Source: Pseudomonas lalucatii
GTDB taxonomy: Bacteria; Pseudomonadota; Gammaproteobacteria; Pseudomonadales; Pseudomonadaceae
DNA: 64,000 bases
Assembly: GCF_018398425.1 (NCBI RefSeq)
Contig: NZ_JADPMV010000001.1
Location: 2,728,001-2,792,000, forward strand
Direction: 5' to 3'
This document shows, one piece after another, positions 50,777 through 61,618 of the stretch (position 1 is its first letter; each line of letters starts with the position of its first letter). The notes under the pieces were generated by a model. It was not told where the DNA came from. It made no database searches and saw only the letters and a list, made by a program, of their open reading frames with translations. The translations under genes and the position numbers were made by a program.

Positions 50777-53548
50777 ATGTCAAACGCTCCCCTGGTGCTG
50801 GTCGACGGCTCCTCGTACCTGTACCGCGCCTTCCATGCCCTGCCGCCGCTGACCACCTCCAAGGGCCTGCCCACCGGCGCGGTCAAGGGCGTGCTGAACA
50901 TGCTCAAGAGCCTGCGCAAACAGTACCCGGACAGCCCCTTCGCCGTGGTCTTCGATGCCAAGGGCGGGACCTTCCGCGACGAGCTCTACGCCGAATACAA
51001 GGCCAACCGCCCGTCCATGCCCGACGAGCTGCGGGTGCAGGTCGAGCCGCTGCACGCCAGCGTCCGCGCCCTGGGCCTGCCGCTGCTGTGCGTCGAGGGG
51101 GTGGAGGCCGATGACGTGATCGGCACCCTGGCCCGCCAGGGCGCCGCCGAGGGCCGCGACGTGGTGATCTCCACCGGCGACAAGGACATGGCGCAACTGG
51201 TCTGCCCGCACGTTACGCTGGTCAACACCATGACCGGAAGCCACTACGACGTGGAGGGCGTGAAAGAGAAATTCGGCGTCGGTCCCGAGCTGATCATCGA
51301 CTACCTGGCGCTGATGGGCGACAAGGTCGACAACATCCCCGGCGTGCCCGGGGTCGGCGAGAAGACCGCCCTGGGCCTGCTGGTCGGCCTCGGCGGCGGC
51401 CTCGACGTGCTCTACGCCAACCTCGACAAGGTGCCCGCGCTGCCGATCCGCGGCGCCAAGTCGCTGCCGGCCAAGCTCGCCGAGCACCGCGAGATGGCCT
51501 ACCTGTCCTACGAGCTGGCGACCATCAAGCTGGACGTGCCGCTGAATATCGAGATCGACAGCCTGCACCCGGGCGCGGCCGATGTGCCGGCGTTGCTCGA
51601 GCTGTACGACGAGCTGGAATTCAAGAGCTGGCTGGACGAGCTGCAGCGTCAGGACAAGCAAGCGGCGACCAAGGTCGCGGCGCCGGCCGGTGAGTCCGCC
51701 GCCGAGGCGCCCGGCGAGGCCGCTGTCCCCGCGGCCGACTACCAGATCGTCCTGGAGCAGGCGCAGTTCGAGGCCTGGCTGGGCAAGCTCAAGGCGGCCG
51801 AGCTGATCGCCTTCGACAGCGAGACCACCAGCCTCGACGCCCAGCAGGCGCAGCTGGTCGGCCTGTCCTTCGCGGTCAGCGCCCGGGAGGCCGCCTACAT
51901 CCCCCTGGCCCACTCCTACATGGGCGTACCCCAGCAGCTGGACCGCGACGCGGTGCTGCAGGCGCTCAGGCCGCTCCTCGAGGACCCGGCCAGGGCCAAG
52001 GTCGGCCAGCACGCCAAGTACGACATCAACGTCCTGGCCAACGCCAGCACGCCGATCAATGTGCGGGGCGTGGCCTTCGACACCATGCTCGAGTCCTATG
52101 TGCTGGACGCCACCGCCACCCGTCACGACATGGACAGCCTGGCGCTCAAGTACCTGGGCCACAGCACCACCCGGTTCGAGGACATCGCCGGCAAGGGCGC
52201 CAAGCAGCTGACCTTCGACCAGATCGCCCTGGAGCAGGCCGGGCCCTACGCGGCGGAAGACGCCGACATCACCCTGCGCCTGCACCAGACGCTGTGGGCC
52301 AAGCTCGAGCAGACGCCGTCCCTGGCCCAGGTGCTCAAGGAGATCGAGATGCCGCTGGTGCCGGTGCTGGCGCGTATCGAGCGCCAGGGCGCGCTGGTCG
52401 ACGCCAAGCTGCTCGGCGAGCACAGCCAGGAACTCGGCGACAAGCTGGTGGAGCTGGAGCGCCAGGCCTTCGCCATCGCCGGCGAGGAGTTCAACCTGGC
52501 CTCGCCCAAGCAGCTCGGGGTGATCCTCTACGAAAAGCTCGGCCTGCCGATCCTCAGCAAGACCGCCAAGGGCCAGCCGTCCACCGCCGAGGCAGTGCTC
52601 GCCGAGCTGGCCGAGCAGGACTTCGAGCTGCCCAAGGTGCTGATGCAGTACCGCAGCCTGAGCAAGCTCAAGAGCACCTACACCGACCGCCTGCCGGAGC
52701 AGATCAACCCGCGCACCGGGCGCATCCACACCAGCTACCACCAGGCGGTGGCGGCCACCGGGCGGCTGTCCTCCAGCGACCCGAACCTGCAGAACATCCC
52801 GATCCGCACCGCCGAGGGCCGGCGCATCCGCCAGGCCTTCGTCGCGCCCAAGGGCTACAAGCTGCTGGCCGCCGACTACTCGCAGATCGAGCTGCGCATC
52901 ATGGCCCACCTGGCCAAGGACGCGGGCCTGCTGGACGCCTTCCGCCACGACCGCGACGTGCACCGCGCCACCGCCGCCGAGGTGTTCGGCGTGGCCCTGG
53001 AGGAGGTGACCACCGAGCAGCGGCGCAGCGCCAAGGCGATCAACTTCGGCCTGATCTACGGCATGAGCGCCTTCGGCCTGGCCAAGCAGATCGGCGTCGA
53101 CCGCAAGCAGTCCCAGGCCTATATCGACCGCTACTTCGCCCGCTACCCCGGCGTACTGGCCTACATGGAGCGTACCCGCGAGCAGGCCGCGCAGCAGGGC
53201 TTCGTCGAGACCCTGTTCGGCCGCCGCCTGTACCTGCCGGAGATCAACGCGAAGAACCAGGCGCTGCGCAAGGGCGCCGAGCGCACGGCGATCAACGCGC
53301 CGATGCAGGGCACCGCGGCGGACATCATGAAGCGCGCCATGGTCGCGGTGGACGCCTGGCTGGGCGAGTCCGGGCTGGACGCCAAGGTGATCCTGCAGGT
53401 GCACGACGAACTGGTGCTGGAGGTGCGCGAGGACCTGGTCGAGCAGGTCGGCGAGCGGATCAAGGCGCTGATGGGCGCCGCCGCGCAGCTGGAGGTGCCG
53501 CTGCTGGTCGAGGTCGGGGTGGGCGACAACTGGGACGAGGCGCACTGA
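50777..53548 (+). CDS. polA: DNA polymerase I
   Basis: The 923-residue protein has three domains: 5'-3' exonuclease/flap domain (about 1–290, with [15 protein letters not shown] and [11 protein letters not shown]), 3'-5' proofreading exonuclease (about 325–510, active DxE in AFDSETTSL) and polymerase (about 530–923, motifs [33 protein letters not shown]). Proofreading acids are intact. ATG 50777 is preferred to upstream TTG. Confidence 0.97.
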   Translation: MSNAPLVLVDGSSYLYRAFHALPPLTTSKGLPTGAVKGVLNMLKSLRKQYPDSPFAVVFDAKGGTFRDELYAEYKANRPSMPDELRVQVEPLHASVRALGLPLLCVEGVEADDVIGTLARQGAAEGRDVVISTGDKDMAQLVCPHVTLVNTMTGSHYDVEGVKEKFGVGPELIIDYLALMGDKVDNIPGVPGVGEKTALGLLVGLGGGLDVLYANLDKVPALPIRGAKSLPAKLAEHREMAYLSYELATIKLDVPLNIEIDSLHPGAADVPALLELYDELEFKSWLDELQRQDKQAATKVAAPAGESAAEAPGEAAVPAADYQIVLEQAQFEAWLGKLKAAELIAFDSETTSLDAQQAQLVGLSFAVSAREAAYIPLAHSYMGVPQQLDRDAVLQALRPLLEDPARAKVGQHAKYDINVLANASTPINVRGVAFDTMLESYVLDATATRHDMDSLALKYLGHSTTRFEDIAGKGAKQLTFDQIALEQAGPYAAEDADITLRLHQTLWAKLEQTPSLAQVLKEIEMPLVPVLARIERQGALVDAKLLGEHSQELGDKLVELERQAFAIAGEEFNLASPKQLGVILYEKLGLPILSKTAKGQPSTAEAVLAELAEQDFELPKVLMQYRSLSKLKSTYTDRLPEQINPRTGRIHTSYHQAVAATGRLSSSDPNLQNIPIRTAEGRRIRQAFVAPKGYKLLAADYSQIELRIMAHLAKDAGLLDAFRHDRDVHRATAAEVFGVALEEVTTEQRRSAKAINFGLIYGMSAFGLAKQIGVDRKQSQAYIDRYFARYPGVLAYMERTREQAAQQGFVETLFGRRLYLPEINAKNQALRKGAERTAINAPMQGTAADIMKRAMVAVDAWLGESGLDAKVILQVHDELVLEVREDLVEQVGERIKALMGAAAQLEVPLLVEVGVGDNWDEAH

Positions 53549-53600
53549 GGGCGCGGCCGGGCGCCCCTGTGGCACAGCGCCGCTGGGGCCGGCCCTGCCT

Positions 53601-53632
53601 AAAACCCTATCGCCTTAACGGGATTTTTTTTA
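53601..53632 (+). terminator. possible polA terminator
   Basis: AAAACCC and GGGATTTTTTTT flank a 13-nt loop; the stem is short but the T-tract is long (53624–53631). It lies about 50 bp after the polA stop. Confidence 0.4.
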
Positions 53633-53658
53633 TTGCTAATGGATTTTAAAAGGGCGCT

Positions 53659-53686
53659 GAACTTTGCGTTTGCCCGGGCAGTCAGA
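53659..53686 (+). promoter_or_regulatory. AlgU (sigma-22)-type promoter of the ErsA-like sRNA
   Basis: GAACTT (53659–53664), 17-bp spacer, TCAGA (53682–53686). The −35 is a perfect extracytoplasmic-stress sigma match; the −10 is close to TCTGA. ErsA of P. aeruginosa is transcribed by AlgU, so position and motif agree. Confidence 0.65.
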
Positions 53687-53690
53687 GTCT

Positions 53691-53823
53691 AGGAATGGCC
53701 GTTAAAGCCTTCGATGCTCTTATGTTGTGTTAAGTGTTGGCAGACATCTGAACCCCGCCCTAGCGGTTCAGACCCTTAAACCCCGAACTTCTCCCTCCCC
53801 ATACGAAGCTCGGGGTTTTTTTT
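53691..53823 (+). ncRNA. ersA: ErsA-like small RNA (Spot 42 position, polA–engB)
   Basis: The segment runs about 133 nt from a transcription start placed just after the −10 to the end of an 8-T run. It contains a hairpin (TCTGAACC with GGTTCAGA, 53747–53772) and a terminator hairpin whose loop, TCCCTCCCC, is C-rich and complementary to ribosome-binding sites. ErsA is about 132 nt and lies between polA and engB in P. aeruginosa, where it controls algC and other envelope genes. Identity is by synteny, length and structure, not by alignment. Confidence 0.75.
53779..53823 (+). terminator. Rho-independent terminator of the ErsA-like sRNA
   Basis: CCCCGAACTTC (53781–53791) pairs with GAAGCTCGGGG (53805–53815) with one mismatch, extended by A/T pairs, followed by TTTTTTTT (53816–53823). 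Confidence 0.88.
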
Positions 53824-53882
53824 GCCCCGCAGAAAAGTGGCGTGGCGCCGTGGCGATGGGCCGCAGCCCTCGCCGTTCGTCC

Positions 53883-54524
53883 CTATCGCTCCTCGACTTC
53901 GGCCGCCTGGCCCAGCCCCAGCCACTCGGCCAGCACCGCCTGGGCTTCCTCCACGCCCTGGCGCTTGGGCGCGGAGAACAGCTGGATGCTGACGCCCTCG
54001 CCCCAGCCCTTGCGAATCTCCTGCTGGACCTTGAGCAGCGCGTTCTTCGCCGCGCCGAAGGCCAGCTTGTCGGCCTTGGTCAGGAGGATGTGCATGGGCA
54101 TCCGGCTGGCGCCGGACCAGTCCAGCATCAGGCGGTCGAACTCGGTCAGCGGATGGCGGATGTCCATCATCAGGATCAGCCCGCGCAGGCTCTCGCGGCT
54201 GCCCAGGTAGGCCTCCAGGTGCTTCTGCCAGTGCTGCTTGAGCGGGATCGGCACCTTGGCGTAGCCATAGCCGGGCAGGTCGACCAGGCGACGCTCGTCG
54301 TCCAGGCGGAAGAAGTTGAGCAGCTGGGTGCGTCCCGGGGTCTTCGAGGTGCGCGCCAGGCTGGCATGGGTCAGGGTGTTCAGCGCGCTGGACTTGCCGG
54401 CGTTGGAGCGCCCGGCGAAGGCCACTTCATAACCGAGGTCGTCCGGGCACTGGTCGACCTTGGCGGCACTGATGAGGAAGCTGGCCTGTTGACACAGGCC
54501 CATAATGGGATTCTTGGTTTGCAT
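53883..54524 (-). CDS. engB: ribosome biogenesis GTPase EngB (YsxC/YihA)
   Basis: The 213-residue TRAFAC GTPase has G1 GRSNAGKSS (38–46), a G2 Thr in [13 protein letters not shown]3 DLPGYG, G4 TKAD and G5 FSA. It is needed for large-subunit assembly. It is convergent with the ErsA-like sRNA, 59 bp from its end. Confidence 0.95.
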   Translation of the reverse strand: MQTKNPIMGLCQQASFLISAAKVDQCPDDLGYEVAFAGRSNAGKSSALNTLTHASLARTSKTPGRTQLLNFFRLDDERRLVDLPGYGYAKVPIPLKQHWQKHLEAYLGSRESLRGLILMMDIRHPLTEFDRLMLDWSGASRMPMHILLTKADKLAFGAAKNALLKVQQEIRKGWGEGVSIQLFSAPKRQGVEEAQAVLAEWLGLGQAAEVEER

Positions 54525-54628
54525 CGGGCATCCGTTGAGGGCGGGCGTGGGAGCGTACGGGCGCGCGCGGCCCTTGCGACAATTGCGCGCATCCTGCCGG
54601 GCGCTACGCCGCGCGGCAAGTGGCGTCG

Positions 54629-54657
54629 TTTCCGTTTCGGTGGCGCCAGTATATAAT
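54629..54657 (+). promoter_or_regulatory. promoter for the cytochrome c5/c4 genes
   Basis: TTTCCG (54629–54634), 17-bp spacer, perfect TATAAT (54652–54657), about 114 nt before the first cytochrome gene. The rest of the 246-bp engB–cytochrome gap is GC-rich and shows no gene. Confidence 0.65.
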
Positions 54658-54770
54658 GCCGCAGATTTTGTGTGCGCTTTGTCCAGCCGTTGGCTCAGTG
54701 TTCACGGGAGCGATATAGACCATCTGCCTTTAGAAAGCAGGACGTTCCCCTCCGCGATGAGGTCGATCTC

Positions 54771-55061
54771 ATGAAGAAATTACTGCTTGCCGCCGCCGTA
54801 TCGATGTTGTCGTTCCAGGCCCTCGCCGCCCAGGATCCGGAAGCCGTGTACGCCCGAGCCTGCGCAGCCTGCCATAACGGCCAGCTGCCGATGGCACCAC
54901 AGAAAGGCGACAAGGCCGCCTGGGAACCGCGCCTGGCCAAGGGCATGGACGTGCTGGTACAGAACGTCACCAATGGTCTCAATGCCATGCCGCCCCGCGG
55001 TTTGTGCATGGACTGCAGCGCCGAGGATTACCAGGCGGTCATCGAGTTGATGAGCCAGTAA
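54771..55061 (+). CDS. cytochrome c5 family monoheme protein
   Basis: The 96-residue periplasmic protein has a signal peptide (1–19, FQALAA), heme motif CAACH near residue 31 and distal Met in NAMPPRG; a second Cys pair (GLCMDC) is typical of the c5 group. It may donate electrons to terminal oxidases. It lies 46 bp before cytochrome c4. Confidence 0.9.
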   Translation: MKKLLLAAAVSMLSFQALAAQDPEAVYARACAACHNGQLPMAPQKGDKAAWEPRLAKGMDVLVQNVTNGLNAMPPRGLCMDCSAEDYQAVIELMSQ

Positions 55062-55107
55062 CGCCGACGCACATCTCTTTCTCTTTTAGCCGTAGTTGGA
55101 TTAGCTG

Positions 55108-55716
55108 ATGAACAAACTACTCGTGAGTCTGCTGTTGACCCTGGGCATCACCGGCCTGGCCCAAGCCGCAGGTGGTGATGCCGCTGCCGGTCAGGGCAAG
55201 GTCGCGGTCTGTGGCGCCTGCCATGGTGCCGATGGCAACAGCGCTGCACCGAACTTCCCGAAGCTGGCCGGCCAGGGCGAGCGCTACCTGCTCAAGCAGC
55301 TGAACGACATCAAGTCCGGCGACCGCCAGGTGGTGGAGATGACCGGCCTGCTGGATAACCTCAGCGAACAGGACCTGGCCGACATGGCCGCCTACTTCGC
55401 CAGCCAGAAGATGAGCGTCGGCGCGGCGGACCCGAAGCTGGTGGCGCGCGGCGAGGCGCTGTTCCGCGGCGGCAAGCTGGAAGAAGGCATGCCGTCCTGC
55501 ACCGGTTGCCACGCACCGAACGGCGCCGGCCTCGATGCGGCGGGCTTCCCCCAGCTGGGTGGCCAGCATGCGGCCTATGTGGCCAAGCAGCTGACCGACT
55601 TCCGCGAGGGCAACCGCACCAACGACGGCGACAGCCTGATCATGCGCTCGATCGCGGCCAAGCTGAGCAACAAGGACATCGAAGCGCTGTCCAGCTACGT
55701 GCAGGGTCTGCACTGA
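55108..55716 (+). CDS. diheme cytochrome c4
   Basis: The 202-residue periplasmic protein has a signal peptide (1–20) and two homologous heme domains, with CGACH (about 35) and CTGCH (about 131). Each has a distal Met (VVEMTGLL, LIMRSIAA). It is an electron carrier to cytochrome oxidases. It ends at a strong terminator. Confidence 0.94.
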   Translation: MNKLLVSLLLTLGITGLAQAAGGDAAAGQGKVAVCGACHGADGNSAAPNFPKLAGQGERYLLKQLNDIKSGDRQVVEMTGLLDNLSEQDLADMAAYFASQKMSVGAADPKLVARGEALFRGGKLEEGMPSCTGCHAPNGAGLDAAGFPQLGGQHAAYVAKQLTDFREGNRTNDGDSLIMRSIAAKLSNKDIEALSSYVQGLH

Positions 55717-55748
55717 GTACTGCAACAGCTTGCAATGCTGTAACGAGT

Positions 55749-55774
55749 AAAGGGTGGCTTCGGCCACCCTTTTT
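55749..55774 (+). terminator. intrinsic terminator after cytochrome c4
   Basis: AAAGGGTGGC, loop TTCG, GCCACCCTTTTT: a 10-bp stem with a stable UUCG tetraloop and T-tract. Confidence 0.95.
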
Positions 55775-55871
55775 CGTGGGGGGCACCGCTACAATAACTG
55801 GAACCGCGAATCGCGCCGCGGGTCGAACGCTGGCTGCCCCAGGGCACCGCTCAATCCTCAAGGAGTCACAC

Positions 55872-56501
55872 ATGCGTAACCTGATTCTCAGTGCCGCTCT
55901 CGCCACCGCCAGCCTGTTCGGCATGGTCGCCCAGGCCGAGCCGATCGAGGCCGGCAAGCAGTACGTCGAGCTGACCAGCCCGGTGCCGGTGTCCAAGCCG
56001 GGGCAGATCGAAGTGGTCGAGCTGTTCTGGTACGGCTGCCCGCACTGCTATCAGTTCGAATCGACCATCAACCCCTGGGTCGAGCAGCTGCCGGACGACG
56101 TCAACTTCGTGCGCATCCCGGCGCTGTTCGGCGGCGTGTGGAACGTGCATGGCCAGGCGTTCATCACCCTGGAGAGCATGAAGGTCGAGCAGAAGGTGCA
56201 TGACGCGGTGTTCGACGCCATTCACAAGCAGGGCAAGAAGCTGGCGTCCCCGGAAGAAATCGCCGAGTTCCTGGTCGGCCAGGGCATCGACAAGGACGCC
56301 TTCCTCAAGACCTACAACTCCTTTGGCGTCAAGGGCCAGATGGAGAAGGCCAAGAAGCTGGGAATGGCCTACCAGATCAGCGGCGTGCCGGTGATGATCG
56401 TCAACGGCAAGTACCGCTTCGACATCGGCAGCTCCGGCGGCCCGCAGCAGGCCCTGCAGGTGGCCGACCACCTGATCGACCGGGAGCGTGCCGCGCAGTA
56501 G
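55872..56501 (+). CDS. dsbA: thiol:disulfide interchange protein DsbA
   Basis: The 209-residue periplasmic oxidase introduces disulfides into exported proteins. Signal peptide 1–22; active site Cys56-Pro-His-Cys59; cis-Pro near 173 (SGVPVM). An AGGAG ribosome site precedes ATG 55872. DsbB is not in the window. Confidence 0.95.
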   Translation: MRNLILSAALATASLFGMVAQAEPIEAGKQYVELTSPVPVSKPGQIEVVELFWYGCPHCYQFESTINPWVEQLPDDVNFVRIPALFGGVWNVHGQAFITLESMKVEQKVHDAVFDAIHKQGKKLASPEEIAEFLVGQGIDKDAFLKTYNSFGVKGQMEKAKKLGMAYQISGVPVMIVNGKYRFDIGSSGGPQQALQVADHLIDRERAAQ

Positions 56502-56523
56502 GCGGCCGCAGCGAGCGCCGGGC

Positions 56524-57401
56524 ATGCTGCGTCGATGGTCCAACGCACGCCAGGCCGGCCTGTGTGATCCGCGGGTCAACCCGGCCTGTCCGGTGGCCGG
56601 CGACTGGCCCGGCGATGGCCGTCTGCGCCTGCTCAGCTTCAACATCCAGGTCGGCATCAGCACCGAACGCTATCGCCACTACCTGACCCGCGGCTGGCAG
56701 CACCTGCTGCCGCACCCCGGCCGCGCCGGCAACCTGCAGCGCATCGGCGCGCTGCTCGGTGACTACGACCTGGTGGCGTTGCAGGAGGCCGACGGCGGCA
56801 GCCTGCGCTCCGGCTTCGTCAACCAGGTCGAGCACCTGGCCCACCTCGGCGCCTTCCCCTATTGGTACCAGCAGCTCAACCGCAACCTCGGGCGCCTGGC
56901 CCAGCACAGCAACGGTGTGCTCAGCCGGCTGCGCCCCAGCCTGCTGGAGGACCACCCGCTGCCCGGTCCCCCGGGCCGCGGGGCGATGCTGCTGCGTCTG
57001 GGCGAGGGGGCGGATGCCATCGCGGTGGTGATGATGCACCTGGCCCTCGGCGCCCGCACGCGCACCCGCCAGCTGGCCTATATCCGCGAGCTGATCGGCG
57101 ACTATCGCCACCAGGTGCTGATGGGCGACATGAACACCCATGCCCGCGACCTGCTGCAGCATTCGCCGCTGCGCGATCTCGGCCTGCTGGCGCCGCAGCT
57201 CGAGGCGACCTTCCCCAGCTGGCGGCCGCAGCGCTGCCTCGACCACATCCTGCTCAGCCCGGGGCTGCAGCTGGAGCGTTTCGAGGTGCTGGACCTGCCG
57301 ATCTCCGATCACCTGCCGGTGGCGGTGGAGATCCGCCTGCCGCAATCCCGCGAGCAGCCGCGCACGCCTGCGCTGACGAAGCCGTCCCGAGGAGGTCAGG
57401 C

Positions 57402-57405
<4 letters not shown>
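56524..57405 (+). CDS. endonuclease/exonuclease/phosphatase (EEP) family protein
   Basis: The 293-residue protein has the EEP fold: [11 protein letters not shown], the metal-binding Glu in ALQEADGG, the catalytic His in [19 protein letters not shown] and the final [10 protein letters not shown]. The catalytic Asp, Asn and His residues are present, so it should be an active Mg-dependent phosphodiesterase on nucleic acid, lipid or other substrate. ATG 56524 is chosen over GTG 56488, which lies inside the dsbA 3' end. Its stop overlaps the next gene by 4 bp. Confidence 0.85.
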
Positions 57406-59381
<1,976 letters not shown>

Positions 59382-59394
59382 CCAGCGTCGGCGC

Positions 59395-60372
59395 TCAGGC
59401 CGCCCTGGGCAGGTAGGGACGCCAGGTCTCGGGGATCTGCTCCAGGCGCGGGTAGTTCAGCGCCTGCAGCTGCAGCTGCGGCAGCAGGAAGGGCGTGTGC
59501 CGCAGCTGCTGCGGCAGGTGGCGCAGTTCCGGCAGCCAGAGGCCGACGTAGGCGGCGTCGGGGTCGTAGGCGCGGGCCTGGCGCAGGGCGTTGAACAGGC
59601 GGCCGCGCTGCGGGTCGCTGGCGACGCCGGCGAGGTAGGCCCAGTTGCCCCAGTTGCTGGCCGGTTCGTAGTCGATCAGGTGTTCCTCGAACCAGGCGGC
59701 GCCGTGCCGCCAGTCCTGCTGCAGGTCGTGGATCAGGTAGCTGGCGACCAGCTGGCGGCCACGGTTGGACAGGTAGCCGGTGGCCGCCAGCTCGCGCATG
59801 TTGGCGTCCACCAGGGGCAGGCCGGTGCGGCCGAGGCACCAGCGCCGGAAACGTCCGTCGAGCTGGCTGGGCGCGCGCCTGGTCGCCTTCACCCCGCCGG
59901 CGCGGAACAGCGCACTGCCGTGGCGCACCAGGGTCCAGCGGAAAAAGTCGCGCCAGAGCAGTCCCAGCCACAGGCTCTGGGTGGCGTCGTTGCGCCCGGC
60001 CTGGGCCTCGTGGCGGCGCAGCTCGGCGGCCACCCGGCGCGGCGACAGGCTGCCATTGGCCAGCCAGGGGGAAAACTTCGACGAATATTCGCTGCCGATC
60101 AGGCGGTCGCGGCCCTCGCCGGAGTGGCGCAGCGCCGGGCTGGCCCACAGGTAGTCGCGCAGGCGCGCCTGCCCCGCGGCCTCGCCGCCGTAGAAGGGGA
60201 AGGCGCTGGCGGGGACGCTGAGCGGCTCGCCCAGGCCCAGCTGGGACAGGCTCGGTAGCGCCTGCCGCAGTGCCTCGGCGCCCTCCGGCAACGGCGGCAG
60301 CCGGCTCGGCGCCGCCTGCGGCTGGAACACCTGCAGGCGCTGTTCGAGCCGTTCGCGGAACTGGCTGTACAA
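59395..60372 (-). CDS. cryptochrome DASH photolyase, C-terminal fragment (split by artefact)
   Basis: About 325 residues contain the FAD-binding helical domain: YSSKFSPWLANGSLSPRRV, LGLLWRDFFRW, LVDANMRELAATGYLSNRGRQ and ASNWGNWAYLAGV, the cryptochrome-DASH signature. It lacks its own natural start; the N-terminal domain is at 60411–60832 in another frame. The break lies at the Nextera adapter insertion, so in the organism the gene is probably intact. Role: photorepair of UV dimers (single-stranded DNA) or light sensing. Confidence 0.85.
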   Translation of the reverse strand: MYSQFRERLEQRLQVFQPQAAPSRLPPLPEGAEALRQALPSLSQLGLGEPLSVPASAFPFYGGEAAGQARLRDYLWASPALRHSGEGRDRLIGSEYSSKFSPWLANGSLSPRRVAAELRRHEAQAGRNDATQSLWLGLLWRDFFRWTLVRHGSALFRAGGVKATRRAPSQLDGRFRRWCLGRTGLPLVDANMRELAATGYLSNRGRQLVASYLIHDLQQDWRHGAAWFEEHLIDYEPASNWGNWAYLAGVASDPQRGRLFNALRQARAYDPDAAYVGLWLPELRHLPQQLRHTPFLLPQLQLQALNYPRLEQIPETWRPYLPRAA

Positions 60373-60428
60373 CGGCGGCAGCCGGCTCGGAGATGTGTAT
60401 AAGAGACAGGTGTACAGCCAGTTCCGCG
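60354..60428. repeat. inverted repeat around the adapter junction
   Basis: CGCGGAACTGGCTGTACA (60354–60371) and TGTACAGCCAGTTCCGCG (60411–60428) are perfect 18-nt inverted arms on either side of the adapter. A 21-bp segment next to the adapter (60370–60390) is an exact copy of 60289–60309. Both point to a fold-back or chimeric read. Confidence 0.9.
60391..60409 (+). other. Tn5 mosaic end / Nextera adapter contamination
   Basis: AGATGTGTATAAGAGACAG is the exact 19-bp hyperactive Tn5 mosaic end used in tagmentation libraries. There is only one copy, with no transposase gene, IS50 sequence or 9-bp target duplication, so it is a library artefact. Translated here it gives the well-known false peptide LIHISEP on the minus strand. 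Confidence 0.97.
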
Positions 60429-60832
60429 CGGCGCAGCAGTCCGCTGCCCTCCAGCTGCTGCAGCGCCACCTCGCCGAGGCTGTGCCGCACCCGTTCGACC
60501 TCGGCCCGCTCGTGCGGGGCGATCTCCTCCAGGGTCAGCACCCGGTCCAGGCCCAGGCGGGCCACCAGCTCGGGAATCACCTGCTCGGCGCGGCCCGGCA
60601 GCACCAGCAGGCGGGAGCCGCGCTGGCGCAGGGCGCCGTCCAGCGCGGCCAGGCTTTCCAGGAGGAAGCGCGCGCGGTGCACGCCCAGGCGGCGGGTGCC
60701 GAATTCGCCCGGCTGCAACTGTGCCGGGTCGAAGACGAACAGCGGCAGCAGGCGCTCGGCCTGCAGGGCGGCCCGCAGGGCCGGGTGATCGTCGAGACGC
60801 AGATCCTGTTTGAACCAGAGCAGGGCGTGCAT
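60411..60832 (-). CDS. cryptochrome DASH photolyase, N-terminal fragment (split by artefact)
   Basis: About 140 residues of the antenna-binding alpha/beta domain: ALLWFKQDLRLDDHPAL at the start (ATG 60832), RARFLLESLAALDGALRQRGSRLLVLPG in the middle, ending at RRAELAV. The frame then runs into adapter sequence. The continuing gene is in a different frame at 60372. The 191-bp gap before marC (60833–61024) contains a small hairpin (60916–60932) and no gene. Confidence 0.85.
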
Positions 60833-61024
60833 GGCGGGCTCCTCGGAAACCTGGCGATGCCCGATGAAATCTACTGCCGGGACCCGCTCACTGTGGCCCA
60901 GGTGGCCTGGCGCTGTCAGCCTTCGGCTGACGGACGACGCCGTTCTATCCGCCGAAGGGCGCTTTACCGACAGACGGACGTGGCGCATATCACTAAACTG
61001 TGGCGATGCGTTGAGGAGTGCAGC

Positions 61025-61618
61025 ATGGACATATTCGGCATCGCCGCGCTGATCTTTCTGGTCACCGACCCCTTTGGCAATATCGCCATCTACATCGCCG
61101 CGCTGAAGAACGTCGCGGCCAAGCGCCGTCTGTGGGTGGCCGGACGCGAGCTGCTGTTCGCCCTGGCCCTGCTGCTGCTGTTCCTCAGCTTCGGCGACAA
61201 GCTGCTCAGCGGCCTGGGCCTGTCGCGCGAGGCCACCGCCATCGCCGGCGCCATCATCCTCTTCGTGGTGGCCATGCGCCTGATCTTCCCCAGCCCCCAG
61301 GGGCTGCTCGGCGACCTGCCGGACGGCGAGCCGATGCTGGTGCCGCTGGCGACCCCGGCGGTGGCCGGGCCCTCGGCCCTGGCGGTGCTGATGACCCTGC
61401 GCAACACCCACGAGGGACCGCTGTGGGAGCTCTACCTGGCGGTGATCCTGGCCTGGGCGGCGACCGCCTGCATCCTCCTGCAGGCCTCGTTCCTGCAGCG
61501 CTTCCTCGGCGCCCGCGGCCTCACCGCGGTGGAGCGGCTGATGGGCATGCTGCTGATCATGCTCAGCGTCGACATGCTGCTGGACAACCTGCAAAGCGTG
61601 CTGCACATCAGCCCATGA
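61025..61618 (+). CDS. MarC/YhgN-family membrane protein
   Basis: The 197-residue protein has six membrane helices and the NAAxxP-like family pattern FLVTDPFGNIAIYIAALKN at the N-terminus and ATPAVAGPSALAVLMTL in the middle. Function is unknown (an old link to multiple antibiotic resistance was withdrawn). ATG overlaps the next start: the MarC stop and the amidase ATG share ATGA. Confidence 0.88.
   Translation: MDIFGIAALIFLVTDPFGNIAIYIAALKNVAAKRRLWVAGRELLFALALLLLFLSFGDKLLSGLGLSREATAIAGAIILFVVAMRLIFPSPQGLLGDLPDGEPMLVPLATPAVAGPSALAVLMTLRNTHEGPLWELYLAVILAWAATACILLQASFLQRFLGARGLTAVERLMGMLLIMLSVDMLLDNLQSVLHISP

Noticed and set aside
50780..53575. A 931-codon open frame antisense to polA, and similar long frames opposite prlC, coxA and nrdJa.
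   Set aside because: High GC at third positions leaves long stop-free frames on the other strand. Translations are low-complexity (Gln/Gly/Val/Leu/Arg) with no motifs, while the sense strand encodes complete conserved proteins.
60354..60428. A real Tn5/IS50 insertion in the photolyase gene.
   Set aside because: Only one 19-bp mosaic end is present, with no transposase, no second end and no 9-bp target duplication; the sequence is the engineered mosaic end, not the native outer or inner end.
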